Positions 17,462 through 26,101 of a stretch of 57,832 bases of DNA are shown here, piece by piece. This stretch comes from Dehalococcoidia bacterium (GTDB lineage Bacteria > Chloroflexota > Dehalococcoidia > UBA2979), in assembly GCA_009379925.1 (NCBI GenBank), contig WHSU01000019.1:1-57832 (forward strand). The letters are read 5' to 3'. The stretch's first letter is position 1. Every line of letters begins with the position of its first letter. The notes beneath the pieces were generated by a model, which searched no databases, was not told the origin of the DNA, and saw nothing but the letters and a program-made list of their open reading frames with translations. Made by a program: the position numbers and the translations under genes.

Positions 17462-17716
17462 TCAGTCCGGGCGCTCCTCGAGCGCCACGCGCAGCCGCTC
17501 GGCGAGCTGACGGTTCGGCTCCCACAGCTTGCAGTCGGTCTCCATACCGTCCAGGAACGGGCCGATACAGTCGCGCCCGTCGCGCACGATGTGGGTGCAG
17601 ATCGTGACGAACGGGTCATTCGGACGCGAGGAGTCAATGGTGCGGCGCAGCCAGATGCAATCGACTGCCTGGCGCCGACCAAGGTTCGCGGGGATCGGGA
17701 CGGGGAACTCTGTCAC
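17462..17716 (-). CDS. Small four-cysteine protein of unknown function (84 aa)
   Basis: An 84-residue soluble protein starting with GTG 17716 (MTEFPVPIPANLGRR). Cys20, Cys40, Cys50 and Cys62 are spread over the central part (VDCIWLRRTID, FVTICTHIVRDGRDC, ETDCKLWEP). The spacing does not match a common zinc ribbon or ferredoxin, yet four cysteines in 84 residues suggest metal or Fe-S binding, or disulfides. There is no Shine-Dalgarno: a TATAGT box lies 8 bases upstream, so the mRNA may be leaderless. No family recognised. Confidence 0.7.
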   Translation of the reverse strand: MTEFPVPIPANLGRRQAVDCIWLRRTIDSSRPNDPFVTICTHIVRDGRDCIGPFLDGMETDCKLWEPNRQLAERLRVALEERPD

Positions 17717-17724
17717 AACGCCGC

Positions 17725-17753
17725 ACTATACGCACTCGCCGACGCACGACCAA
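17725..17753 (-). promoter_or_regulatory. Promoter of the 84-aa gene, probably leaderless
   Basis: On the minus strand TTGGTC (17753-17748), exactly 17 bases, then TATAGT (17730-17725). GTG 17716 begins 8 bases after the -10, close to the expected transcription start. Confidence 0.65.
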
Positions 17754-17876
17754 TGCCTCCCGTACGAGGTTTCACACTCCGGCAACAGACCGGCAACCGA
17801 TCCGAAACCGCCCCGTCTCTACGATCGGCGTATCGGATGCTCGTCTGGCACCCGGATCAGGGACGGGAGAACGACC

Positions 17877-18041
17877 ATGCGGCTGCACTCGAAGGCTTGC
17901 CCCCGCTGCCGCGGTGATGTCGCGCGCGTCGAGGACATCGGCGACCCCTACTACTCCTGCGTGCAGTGCGGTCACGTCAGCTATCAGCAGCCGGGCCTTG
18001 CCCGCCCGGACGGGCGGACCGAACTGGTCAGCGCACGCTAA
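17877..18041 (+). CDS. Small zinc-ribbon protein (54 aa)
   Basis: A 54-residue protein with two CxxC knuckles, CPRC at residues 8-11 and CVQC at 28-31, joined by a short hairpin (DIGDPYYS). This is a classic zinc ribbon without an attached catalytic domain. ATG 17877 is preceded by GGGAGA. Such solitary ribbons may act as nucleic-acid or protein adaptors; the role is unknown. It is divergent from the four-cysteine gene. Confidence 0.8.
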   Translation: MRLHSKACPRCRGDVARVEDIGDPYYSCVQCGHVSYQQPGLARPDGRTELVSAR

Positions 18042-18077
18042 CCACGGCGCGGCGTCGTCCCTGACGCCCGACCTCGA

Positions 18078-18083
18078 TAGCAT
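18078..18083 (+). promoter_or_regulatory. -10 box 6 bases before a start codon
   Basis: TAGCAT ends 6 bases before ATG 18090, and there is no Shine-Dalgarno in between. This suggests leaderless transcription of the gene that follows. The -35 is not recognisable. Confidence 0.4.
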
Positions 18084-18089
18084 GGCGGC

Positions 18090-18491
18090 ATGACTGGTAT
18101 CGGGACGCGGTTCGAGGCGCAGGGCGAGGTCAGCGAGCGCGCGGAGCTGCTCAACGGCACTCTGCAACTGGTGCTCGACGGCGACGCGCAGGCGGGCAAC
18201 GACGCCTGGCTCTGCGCCTGCTCCCTGTCGTGGCGCCTGGGCCGGTCCGGGGAGGTCTCGCTCAGCGAGGGCGACCTGACGCTCGAGGCGGACGGCCGCG
18301 AGATCGCCGCGGTCCTGCTCGAAGGGGTCGCCGTCGCGGACCCGGATACGGGCGCCGCCGCCGTGCGCGCCACCTTCACCGTCGACGCCGTCAGCGGCGA
18401 GCTGGGTACGCCGGGCGACCAGCTGACGTGCGAACTCGATGTCGGCGTGGACACCTGGCGCGGCGAGATCCTCGTCGTGGCCGGCGACTGA
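18090..18491 (+). CDS. Hypothetical acidic protein (133 aa)
   Basis: A 133-residue acidic, beta-rich protein (for example LNGTLQLVLDGDAQAGNDAW, EVSLSEGDLTLEADGRE, ATFTVDAVSGELGT). No signal peptide or known motif. The alternating hydrophobic pattern suggests a beta-sandwich or barrel. A CAC doublet (WLCACSLSW) and one further Cys are present. No family assigned. The start ATG 18090 lacks a ribosome binding site and sits 6 bases after a -10-like box. Confidence 0.65.
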   Translation: MTGIGTRFEAQGEVSERAELLNGTLQLVLDGDAQAGNDAWLCACSLSWRLGRSGEVSLSEGDLTLEADGREIAAVLLEGVAVADPDTGAAAVRATFTVDAVSGELGTPGDQLTCELDVGVDTWRGEILVVAGD

Positions 18492-18517
18492 CGCGCCCCT
18501 CGTCCTCGCGACCACGG

Positions 18518-18523
18518 TATACT
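18518..18523 (+). promoter_or_regulatory. -10 box upstream of the DinB-like gene
   Basis: TATACT 25 bases before GTG 18549, followed by a GAGGAGG ribosome site. No convincing -35 is seen at the correct distance. Confidence 0.4.
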
Positions 18524-18548
18524 CCCCGCTTTTGCGAGGAGGCGTGCC

Positions 18549-19058
18549 GTGAGCGACAGAGCGTCCGACGTCAGTCGAGCGGTCGAGGTGCTGGCCGCAA
18601 CGCCTGGCGTCCTCCAACAACTGATGGCCGGCCTGCCGGCCGAGACCGCCGAAGCACCGCTCGATGGTGGGTGGTCACCTCGCGATGTCGTGGCGCACCT
18701 GCTCGTCGCAAGCGAGCACGGCGCGATCGGCCGCATCCGCCGGGTGCTGGAGGAGGAGCGGCCCGCGCTCCCCGCGTACGACGAGGACGCGGAGTTGCAG
18801 CGTTCCGGACTGCGTACGGAGCGGCTCGGCGAGCTCCTGGTGACGTTTGCGACGCGCCGGGCGGCCGATGTCGCCTGGTTGCGGGAGGTACCTGCCGAGC
18901 ACTTCGCGCGGACCGGGGAGCACTCGGAGGTGGGGATCCTGAGCGCGTCGGAGCTGCTCCAGCACGCGGCGTACCACGACTGCCTGCACGTCGAGCAGGT
19001 GGCGGCGATGTTGAAAGGCATCTTCGACCCGCTGCGCGGACCGATGAGCGCGTACTAG
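18549..19058 (+). CDS. DinB/YfiT-like metal-binding four-helix protein
   Basis: A 169-residue four-helix-bundle protein of the DinB superfamily, which includes bacillithiol/mycothiol-dependent transferases. Recognisable parts are GGWSPRDVVAHLLVASEHG (first metal His in VVAHLL) and LLQHAAYHDCLHVEQVAAML, whose HxxxHxxxH spacing provides the other metal ligands. Substrate unknown; these enzymes often act in detoxification. GTG 18549 follows a strong GAGGAGG site. Confidence 0.85.
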   Translation: MSDRASDVSRAVEVLAATPGVLQQLMAGLPAETAEAPLDGGWSPRDVVAHLLVASEHGAIGRIRRVLEEERPALPAYDEDAELQRSGLRTERLGELLVTFATRRAADVAWLREVPAEHFARTGEHSEVGILSASELLQHAAYHDCLHVEQVAAMLKGIFDPLRGPMSAY

Positions 19059-19143
19059 TCCCCTCCGCGCTACTCCGCCGTACTCCGCCGGGCGTAGGGC
19101 CGGGTACGTCAGCAGGCGGAGGCGGCGGTCCGCAAGGGCAGCC

Positions 19144-19149
19144 TAAGAT
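19144..19149 (+). promoter_or_regulatory. -10 box 6 bases before the histidine kinase start
   Basis: TAAGAT ends 6 bases before ATG 19156, with GGGG but little room for a ribosome site. Possible leaderless transcript. Confidence 0.35.
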
Positions 19150-19155
19150 GGGGAC

Positions 19156-20338
19156 ATGTCCGAGTCCGCATCTCAGGCGCGCCCGAGGGGGTTGCCCGTA
19201 CCTCGATGGGTGGGTGGCTGGCCGCCGCTCGCCCTGCCGGCAGTCGTGACGGCGCTGACGCTGCTCGCCATCCGCACCGGCACCGAGTCCGACGCGCGCG
19301 ACCCTGACCTCCTTGGCTACGCGTTCGCACCGATACTCGGTGCGGCACTCCTCCTGCGTTGGCGGTCGCCGGTAGCGGTGCCGGTGATCGTGGTCGTGGC
19401 CGGTGGGACGTACCACGCGCTGAACTACCCGGGAGGCGCCCCGATGTTCGCGATGGGCGCCGCGCTTTATATCGCTGCCGAGGCGGGCCATCGGAACATC
19501 GCACTCCTGGTCGGAGGCATTTCCGCCGGGATCGCCCTCGCCTACCGCTCGATCGCGGAGGGTCACAGCTTCCTCGAGATGTCGATGATCGCCGAACCGG
19601 CACTGGTGATCGCCGCCGTCATGCTTGGCGACGCCATCCATTCGCGGCGGCGCTGGATGGCCGAGGTGCAGGAGCGGCTGGACCGCGCCGAGGAAGAGCG
19701 CGAGGAGGAAGCGCGGCGGCGCGTCGACCAGGAGCGGCTTCGCATCGCCCACGAACTGCACGATGTGCTCGCTCACACGATCGCCGTGGTCAACGTCCAG
19801 GCCGGTGTCGCCAGCGACCTGCTGGACGACGACCCGACGGCGACGCGCGCCGCGCTGTCCGAGATCCGTAAGGCCAGCCGCGAGGCCATGACGGAACTGC
19901 GGGCGACCGTTGGCCTGCTGCGCGACAGCTCACCCGCCCCTCGCGGGCCGGTCCCCGGGCTGCGCGACCTCGCGCGCGTCACGGACGCGGCGCGCCAGGC
20001 CGGCATCGGACGTGGCCACGGTGGTGGCGGGCGAGCCGCGGGACCTGCCGGTGCCGGTTGAGGTCACGGCGTTCCGGGTGCTCCAGGAGGCGCTGACGAA
20101 CGTCGTGAAGCACTCCAGGGCGCACTCGGCGCAGGTGACGGTCGGCTACGAGGCGGACGGCGTCTCCCTCCAGGTCGCGGACGACGGCCGGGGGACGCCT
20201 CCCGGCGCGGGGGAGGGCTTCGGCATGACCGGCATGCGGGAACGCATCGACGCTCTGGGCGGACGGTTCGAGGCGGTGGCGGCCTCGCCCTCGGGGTTCG
20301 TCGTACGGGCGTGGCTCCCGGCGCCGGTCGACGCGTGA
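19156..20338 (+). pseudogene. NarL-type sensor histidine kinase, disrupted by a single-base frameshift
   Basis: The kinase of a NarL/DesK-type two-component system, read in two frames. Frame one runs from ATG 19156: membrane segments at about residues 23-40, 55-69, 72-90, 98-112, 115-131 and 145-158, a coiled coil rich in Glu/Arg (166-193), and the HisKA_3 phosphorylation site ELHD with His202. It then enters nonsense after QAGI. Frame two supplies the missing ATPase domain: DVATVVAGEPRDLPVPVEV, the N-box EALTNVVKHS, DDGRG and GFGMTGMRERIDALGG. Removing one G at 20008-20009 restores a continuous ~394-residue kinase. The stop overlaps the regulator start (GTGA). Either a sequencing or assembly error or a recent lesion. 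Confidence 0.85.
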
Positions 20339-21000
20339 TCCGCGTGCTGCTGGCGGATGACCAGCGGCTCGTGCGCGCGGGCTTCTCGGCGCTTCTAGAG
20401 CGCGCGCCGGACATGGAGGTCGTCGCCGAGGCCCAGGATGGCGCCGAGGCGGTGCGCCTGGTGCGCGAACTGACGCCGGACGTGGTGCTGATGGACATCC
20501 GCATGCCGGGTATGGACGGCCTAGACGCTACCCGCGAGATCCTCGCGGACCCCGGGCTCACCTCGGTGCGCGTGGTCATCCTGACGACGTTCGACCTGGA
20601 CGAGTACGTGTTCGAGGCGTTGCGCGCCGGCGCCAGCGGGTTCCTGCTGAAAGACGTGGAGCCGGACGCCCTGCGGGAGGGCGTGCGGGTGGTGGCGAAC
20701 GGCGACGCGCTCCTCTCGCCGGCGGTGACCCGCAGGGTGATCGCGGCGTTCGCCGCACGACCGCCGCGTCGCTTCGAGGCGGCCGGCGCGGACCCGCTGA
20801 CCGACCGCGAGCGTGAAGTCGTGGGGCTGGTGGCGGAGGGCCTCACCAACCAGGAGATCGCCGAGCGCTTCACGCTGAGCCCGGCCACCGTGAAGACGCA
20901 CATCGGCCGTGCCATGAGCAAGGTCGGGGCGCGCGACCGCGCCCAGCTCGTGGTCTTCGCCTATGAGACGGGCCTTGTGACGGAGCATCCCCACCCGTAG
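20335..21000 (+). CDS. NarL/FixJ-family response regulator
   Basis: Response regulator paired with the upstream kinase, 221 residues from GTG 20335, which overlaps the kinase stop. The receiver domain has the acidic pair in LLADDQ (Asp8, Asp9), the phospho-acceptor Asp54 in VVLMDIRMPG and the conserved Lys in FLLKDVEPD. A LuxR-type helix-turn-helix follows at about 150-210 (LTDREREVVGLVAEGLTNQE, TVKTHIGRAMSKVGARDRAQ). The target genes are unknown; the cupredoxin gene 142 bases downstream and the PspC-type envelope gene beyond it are candidates. Confidence 0.95.
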   Translation: MIRVLLADDQRLVRAGFSALLERAPDMEVVAEAQDGAEAVRLVRELTPDVVLMDIRMPGMDGLDATREILADPGLTSVRVVILTTFDLDEYVFEALRAGASGFLLKDVEPDALREGVRVVANGDALLSPAVTRRVIAAFAARPPRRFEAAGADPLTDREREVVGLVAEGLTNQEIAERFTLSPATVKTHIGRAMSKVGARDRAQLVVFAYETGLVTEHPHP

Positions 21001-21141
21001 CCCCCACGTCCTGTCCTCCTGGCGGCGTCGGCCAAAATACTCCCCTGGTCTGATGCCCTCACCCGCCCCGCGCGGAACACTGATGGTCGCCGGGCCAGCT
21101 GCCAGCGAGCAGCAACCCCCACCCGGCGGAAGGAGGACCGC

Positions 21142-21480
21142 ATGCGGAGATGGTTGGTCGCGCCGCTGGCCGTGCTGGCGCTGGTCGCGCTCGTGGGCTG
21201 TGGTGAGTCGCTGGACGATGCGGAGCCCGAGGTGGGCGCCACCCAAGTGACGGTCGAGGACAACGAGTTCTCGGCCCGGGTCATCCAGGTGCCGCCGGGC
21301 ACCGAGGTGACGTGGACGTGGGATGCCAACAACGACCACAACGTGGTGGGCGACGGCTTCCAGTCCGATGCCCAGCAGGACGGCACCTTCGCCCATGCGT
21401 TCGCTGATCCCGGCACGTACGACTACCGGTGCACGCTGCACGGCAGCATGACGGGCCGCGTGATCGTGGCGGCGGACTGA
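21142..21480 (+). CDS. Cupredoxin (plastocyanin-like) lipoprotein
   Basis: A 112-residue exported blue-copper-type protein. The lipobox is LVGC (Cys20). Type 1 copper ligands are all present: His66 (NNDHNVV), then Cys97, His100 and Met103 in YRCTLHGSMTG. It should shuttle single electrons at the outer face of the membrane, like halocyanin or auracyanin. ATG 21142 has a GGAGG-rich region upstream. A second cupredoxin lipoprotein is at 35179. Confidence 0.9.
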   Translation: MRRWLVAPLAVLALVALVGCGESLDDAEPEVGATQVTVEDNEFSARVIQVPPGTEVTWTWDANNDHNVVGDGFQSDAQQDGTFAHAFADPGTYDYRCTLHGSMTGRVIVAAD

Positions 21481-21596
21481 GGCGGCCGTGCGGCCATCCG
21501 CTCGCCGCGGCCGTCCTGATCGCCCTCGCGTACTCGCAACCGCGGATGGTCCGCGGGCGGTAGCGACGGGGCCACAGAGGTACACAGAGGTACACG

Positions 21597-22245
21597 ATGA
21601 CCGAACGACTGACTCGAGACTCACGACGGTCGCTGCTCGGCGGCGTCTGCGCCGGCATTGCCCTCCGCTACGGATACGACGTGACGGTCGTGCGAGCGTC
21701 CTGGCTCGTCGCGACCGTGTTCACGTCCGGCCTGGGCGTCATCGTGTACCTGGTGGCGTGGCTCGTGATGCCGCGTCGCGATGCCCTCGACCGGCACGGC
21801 GAGCGCCGTCGGGGACAGCGGGGCGGGGGGCGTCGTGGCGCCGCCGGCGGAGGCCACACCGGCCGCCTCGCGGGTCCGGGGTCCGAGGCGGGGGCTGGCC
21901 GGCGTGATCTGGGTGTTCATCGCGCTGCTGCTGGCGCAGGTTTACCTCGCGGGGCTGTTCCTGATGGGAGGCGTCGACACGCTGCCCGCGCACGAAGGCC
22001 TGGGGTGGAGCCTCACCTACTACCCGTTCATCACCCTGATCGTCGCCGCGGTCGCGCGGATGCCTCGGGCGTTCTGGCTCTCATACGCGGTGCTCTTCGT
22101 CGCCGTACACACGCAGCCGTTCCTCACCTTCGCCTCGACGAGCGACGGGCTGGGATGGGTGCGCGCGCTGCACCCGATGAACGCCATGCTGCTGGTGATC
22201 CTGAGTTACCAGCAGGCGCGGATGGCGATGGAAGCTCGGCCGTAG
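21597..22245 (+). pseudogene. PspC-domain / DUF6220-like membrane protein, reading frame broken
   Basis: The first frame (ATG 21597) encodes a PspC domain: TRDSRRSLLGGVCAGIALRY, then RASWLVATVFTSGLGVIVYL and VAWLVMPRRD. It runs without a stop into low-complexity nonsense. The next frame (ATG 21781 is the first Met) encodes a four-helix DUF6220-like membrane domain: GVIWVFIALLLAQVYLAGLF, LTYYPFITLIVAAVARMPRA, LHPMNAMLLVILSYQQARM. Removing one G from the six-G run at 21825-21830 would fuse them into one protein of about 215 residues. Two separate genes with a lost stop are the alternative. PspC proteins act in envelope stress. Confidence 0.7.
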
Positions 22246-22259
22246 CGCCGTAAGCCGGG

Positions 22260-23513
22260 CTACCCCTCGTAGCGGCGGAAGACGGCGGCGGCGTTCTGGC
22301 CGCCGAGCCCAAACGAGTTGCTGAGGACGACGCCAATGTCGACGGCACGCGCCTCGTTGGGGGTGACGTCCAGGTCGCAGTCCGGGTCGGGCTTCTCGTA
22401 GTTGATGGTCGGCGGGATGCAGCCGTAGTGCATCGCCAGCACCGAGGCGACCGCCTCGATCCCGCCCGCCCCGGCCGCGAGGTGCCCGGTCATCGACTTC
22501 GTCGAGGAGATCGGGACGCGGTAGGCCTCCTCGCTTCCGAGGGCGATCTTGATCGCCTCGGTCTCCGTCCTGTCGTTGTACGGCGTGCTGGTGCCGTGGG
22601 CGTTGATGTAGTCGATGTCGGAAGCCTCGATGCCCGCGTCGCGCAGGGCGCGGGTCATGGCCAGCGCCTGTCCGCCGGCGTCCGGCGCGGTGTCGTCCGC
22701 CGCGTCGAAGGACCAGCCGACGCCGGCCAGTTCGCCGTAGATGCGCGCCCCGCGGGCCAGGGCTGACTCCTCCGCCTCCAGCATCAACACGCCGGCGCCT
22801 TCACCAAGCACGAAGCCGTCGCGGTCCGCATCGAAGGGCCGCGAGGCGTGCTCGGGGTCGTCGTTGCGCTTGGAGAGCGCGCCCAGCCGGCCCATGGAGG
22901 AGAGCGAGAGCGGGGTGTTCATCGCCTCGGCGCCACCGGCGAGCACGGCGCGCGCGTGTCCCAAACGGATCAGGCTGAGCGCGTGTCCCAGGGCGTCCGT
23001 CCCGGAGGCGCAGGCGGTGTTGATGGTGGTGTTGGGGCCGCGCACGCCAATCTGGCGTCCAACGCGGGCGGCGGCCATGTGCTGTCCCATGCGGGTGATG
23101 ATGAACGGGTCCACCTTCGCGGAGCCGCGTTCCAGGTAGACCTCCCACTCTTGACCCATATTGAAGGCGTCACCGGAGGTGGCCATCACCACGCCGATGT
23201 CGTCCCGGGTCTCCTCGTTGACCTCCATGCCGGAATCGGCCATCGCCTGCAGGGAGGCGGCGGCGGCGAACTGCGCGAAGCGGCCCGTACGACGCGCCAC
23301 CTTACGGTCCAGGTACTGCTCGATGTCGAAGTCCTTGACCTCGCCGGCCACCTGCACGACGAGGTCCGTGGGGTCGATCAGCGTGGGCCGTCCGATGCCG
23401 TTGCGGCCCGCCTGCAGCCCGGCCCAGTAGTCTTCGACGGTGTTGCCGATGGGCGTGACGGCCCCCAGGCCCGTGATGAGCACACGGTGCAACTGGCGCG
23501 TGGGTCCCGACAT
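22260..23513 (-). CDS. fabF: Beta-ketoacyl-[acyl-carrier-protein] synthase II
   Basis: Condensing enzyme of type II fatty-acid synthesis, 417 residues from ATG 23513. The catalytic triad is Cys168 (NTACASGTDA), His306 (NAHGTSTPYND) and His344 (STKSMTGHLAAGAGG). The C-terminus has the usual SNSFGLGGQNAAAVF. Length is normal for FabF. No other fab genes are adjacent, so it stands alone. It is divergent from the antiporter gene across a 167-base region. Confidence 0.95.
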   Translation of the reverse strand: MSGPTRQLHRVLITGLGAVTPIGNTVEDYWAGLQAGRNGIGRPTLIDPTDLVVQVAGEVKDFDIEQYLDRKVARRTGRFAQFAAAASLQAMADSGMEVNEETRDDIGVVMATSGDAFNMGQEWEVYLERGSAKVDPFIITRMGQHMAAARVGRQIGVRGPNTTINTACASGTDALGHALSLIRLGHARAVLAGGAEAMNTPLSLSSMGRLGALSKRNDDPEHASRPFDADRDGFVLGEGAGVLMLEAEESALARGARIYGELAGVGWSFDAADDTAPDAGGQALAMTRALRDAGIEASDIDYINAHGTSTPYNDRTETEAIKIALGSEEAYRVPISSTKSMTGHLAAGAGGIEAVASVLAMHYGCIPPTINYEKPDPDCDLDVTPNEARAVDIGVVLSNSFGLGGQNAAAVFRRYEG

Positions 23514-23680
23514 CAAAGACTCCGATCGAGGGCGAGATGGGGCGCGTCCATGGTATGCGAGCGCCCCCGCGCGGGCCACGCCGCGGGCCCCGCCCCATCT
23601 GCTATCGTTGGGACTCCTCGCCTCCGCACGACGGCGAAGAGGCCACACCACAGCGACCTCGGACCGTAGAGCGGAGGATC

Positions 23681-25489
23681 GTGGACAACACGACGTTGCT
23701 CGTCAACCTCGTTTTTGCCTTCGCCGTGGCCGGGACCGGTGCGGCCATCGCGGCGCTCCTGCGCCAGTCAGTCATCCTCGGGTACATCGTCGCGGGTGTC
23801 TTGCTGGGCCCGTACACACCGGGGTACGTGGCGGACTCCGGGACGGTCGACGCGCTCGCCGAGGTCGGCATCATCCTCCTGCTGTTCTCGGTCGGCATCC
23901 AGCTCTCGCTACGCGACCTCGCCCGGGTGGGCCGGATCGCGGTCTTCGGCGGGCTCTCGCAGGTGATCGTCAGCATCGCGCTCGGCGCGGGTCTCGCGTT
24001 GTTGGCGGGCTGGGGCGAGATCGAAGCCCTGTTCTTTGGCGCGGTGGTCTCCAACTCGTCCAGCACAGTGCTATCCAAGGTGCTGGGGGACCGAGGCGAA
24101 GCCGGCTCGGTGCATGGCCAGATCGGACTAGCCTGGTCGTCCGTACAGGACGTCAGCACCATCTTCCTCGTGGTCATCCTCACGACGTTGCACAGCGGCG
24201 ATGGCAACCTCTGGGCCGACCTGCTGATCGAGGGTGGCCGCGCCGTCCTCTTCCTCGCGCTGCTGATCCCGGTGGGCTCCCGCTTGCTGCCCCACGTGTT
24301 CGACCGCATCAGCGCGCTCGACAACCGCGAGGTATTCGTCTTCTCGGCGGCCACGATGGCCCTGGGCACCGCGTACGTCGCTACGCTCTTCGGGCTCTCG
24401 CCGGCCCTCGGCGCCTTCGTGGCCGGCATCGTGCTCAGCGAGTCCGACGTGCGCCACGAGGTGCTGCGCGAGCTGCTACCGCTGCGTGACCTGTTCGCTG
24501 GCCTCTTCTTCGTGTCGGTCGGCATGCTCGTTGACCTAGAATTCGTGGTCACGAACCCGATCCCGGTGCTGATGACAGTGTTCATGGTTATCCCGGCCAA
24601 GGGCCTGATGAGCATGGTGATCACCTGGATCTTCCGCTACCCGGCACGCACGGCGCTCCTGACGGGAGTGACGCTGGCCCAGAGCGCCGAGTTCTCCTTC
24701 CTGATGGCCCGTGTGGGCGCGGACATTGGCGCCCTGGGCGCGGACACCTTCTCCACGATCCTGGCGGGGACGGTGATCAGCGTTGTGTTCGCCCCGGCAC
24801 TGCAAGACCTGGCACGAGCGCCAGGCCGCTGGCTGGAGGCGCAGTTCCCCGCACGCATCGATGGCGGCCCAGTCGGCTCCATGGAACGGCGTGCGACGTT
24901 TCGCAACCACGCCGTCATCTGCGGCTACGGCCGCGTCGGCCGGGTGATCGGCGCTGCGCTCGCGCGCCAGGGCGTCCCCTTCATCGTGATCGACCACGAC
25001 CGTTACCGGGTGCGTGAACTGCGCGAGGCTGGGGTGCCGGCCCTGCTGGGGAGCGCCGACAACGTGACACTGCTCAGGGAGACCCATCTGGACGAGGCGC
25101 GGCTGCTGGTCGTCGCGATCCCGGAGAGCCTGGCGACGCGTCGCATCGTGGACTTCGCCCTCAGGCAGAACCCGGACCTGGGCATCGTGGCGCGGACGCA
25201 CAGCGCCTCCGAGCGGGACGCGCTGGAAGCGCAAGGCGTGTCGGAAGCGGTGCTCGGCGAACTGGAACTCGCCATCGAGATGAGCCGTTACGCCCTCCGG
25301 CGCTTCGGACTGGACATCGCCTCCGTCGAGGAGACGGTCTCCGAATTCCGTAACCGGCACGATCACCGGGAGAGCGCGGCGGACGGGGCGCGCGAGGCTG
25401 GCCACGAGGCGCGACTCGACGCCTCTCATACCCTGTGGGAGGCCCCCGAGGCCGTGCGGGAAGGTACGGAACCCCGATCAGTCAATTGA
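23681..25489 (+). CDS. CPA2-type cation:proton antiporter with TrkA-N domain (KefB-like)
   Basis: Monovalent cation:proton antiporter or glutathione-gated-like K+ efflux protein, 602 residues. About 11-12 membrane segments span residues 5-375, including ALLRQSVILGYIVAGVLLGP and the SNSSSTVLSKVLGD segment. A cytoplasmic RCK/TrkA-N nucleotide-binding domain starts near residue 408 with HAVICGYGRVGRVIGAALAR (GxGxxG). GTG 23681 is chosen because GCGGAGGA lies just upstream. A polar tail of ~40 residues closes the protein. The TTG start of the next gene overlaps its stop. Confidence 0.92.
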   Translation: MDNTTLLVNLVFAFAVAGTGAAIAALLRQSVILGYIVAGVLLGPYTPGYVADSGTVDALAEVGIILLLFSVGIQLSLRDLARVGRIAVFGGLSQVIVSIALGAGLALLAGWGEIEALFFGAVVSNSSSTVLSKVLGDRGEAGSVHGQIGLAWSSVQDVSTIFLVVILTTLHSGDGNLWADLLIEGGRAVLFLALLIPVGSRLLPHVFDRISALDNREVFVFSAATMALGTAYVATLFGLSPALGAFVAGIVLSESDVRHEVLRELLPLRDLFAGLFFVSVGMLVDLEFVVTNPIPVLMTVFMVIPAKGLMSMVITWIFRYPARTALLTGVTLAQSAEFSFLMARVGADIGALGADTFSTILAGTVISVVFAPALQDLARAPGRWLEAQFPARIDGGPVGSMERRATFRNHAVICGYGRVGRVIGAALARQGVPFIVIDHDRYRVRELREAGVPALLGSADNVTLLRETHLDEARLLVVAIPESLATRRIVDFALRQNPDLGIVARTHSASERDALEAQGVSEAVLGELELAIEMSRYALRRFGLDIASVEETVSEFRNRHDHRESAADGAREAGHEARLDASHTLWEAPEAVREGTEPRSVN

Positions 25490-25968
25490 CCGCCGCTGCT
25501 ACGCCCCCACCCGCGCTATCCCCGCCGCCCTACCGGCGGCCGCTCCTCCGTATCGTCGCCACAGGCGGTGCGCTGCTGGCTCTGGCGGTCGTGTTCGCCA
25601 CCGCCTGCACGGGGAGCGGCGACGAGCCGGCACTGGACGCGCTATACGAACTCCAGTTCCGCGACGCGAGTGGACAGCCGCTCTCCGGGGGTGGGCGCGT
25701 CCTGGAGGAGACGCCCGGTGCGCGCGTGGACTTCGAGGTGAGCGGGCTTCCGGCCGGCAAGTACGACGCGGTCCTGCGCCAAGGGACCTGCGACGAGCCA
25801 GGCGAGTCCGCCGAGGTGATCGGACCGGTGCTTGCCGGTGAGGACGGCACTGGCGGCGCGAGCGCCTACGTGCCGCGGGAGCCGGAACAGGTGGCCACGG
25901 ACCATCACGTGGCCGTGCTGGACGGCGAGCAGTCGGTCGCCTGTGGCGACGTAGTCGCCGGGGGCTAA
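25486..25968 (+). CDS. SOD/CHRD-like lipoprotein
   Basis: A 160-residue lipoprotein, likely starting at TTG 25486 and overlapping the antiporter stop (TTGA). Signal segment RIVATGGALLALAVVFATAC ends in a lipobox-like Cys. The mature part is beta-rich: VDFEVSGLPAGKYDAVLR, then GTCDEPG and a final SVACGDV. The paired Cys and the surrounding pattern resemble the Cu-Zn superoxide dismutase/CHRD-like fold, but the metal-binding histidines are not apparent (only DHHVAV). It probably has a structural or binding role. Start is uncertain. Confidence 0.65.
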   Translation: MTAAATPPPALSPPPYRRPLLRIVATGGALLALAVVFATACTGSGDEPALDALYELQFRDASGQPLSGGGRVLEETPGARVDFEVSGLPAGKYDAVLRQGTCDEPGESAEVIGPVLAGEDGTGGASAYVPREPEQVATDHHVAVLDGEQSVACGDVVAGG

Positions 25969-26101
25969 CCTCCACCCCCTGGCGCCCGAGGACGCGGGGC
26001 CACGCATCCCCCTCGGACACATCCCCCCTCGACGCGGCGTACGTGGCAGAATGGCCGCTCCGGCGTGGGCGCCGGGTGCAGTCGGGCCACAGGAGGTCGC
26101 C

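Noticed and set aside
20000..20020. Programmed ribosomal frameshift in the histidine kinase
   Set aside because: No slippery heptamer or downstream pseudoknot is apparent, and kinases of this family are not known to need frameshifting.
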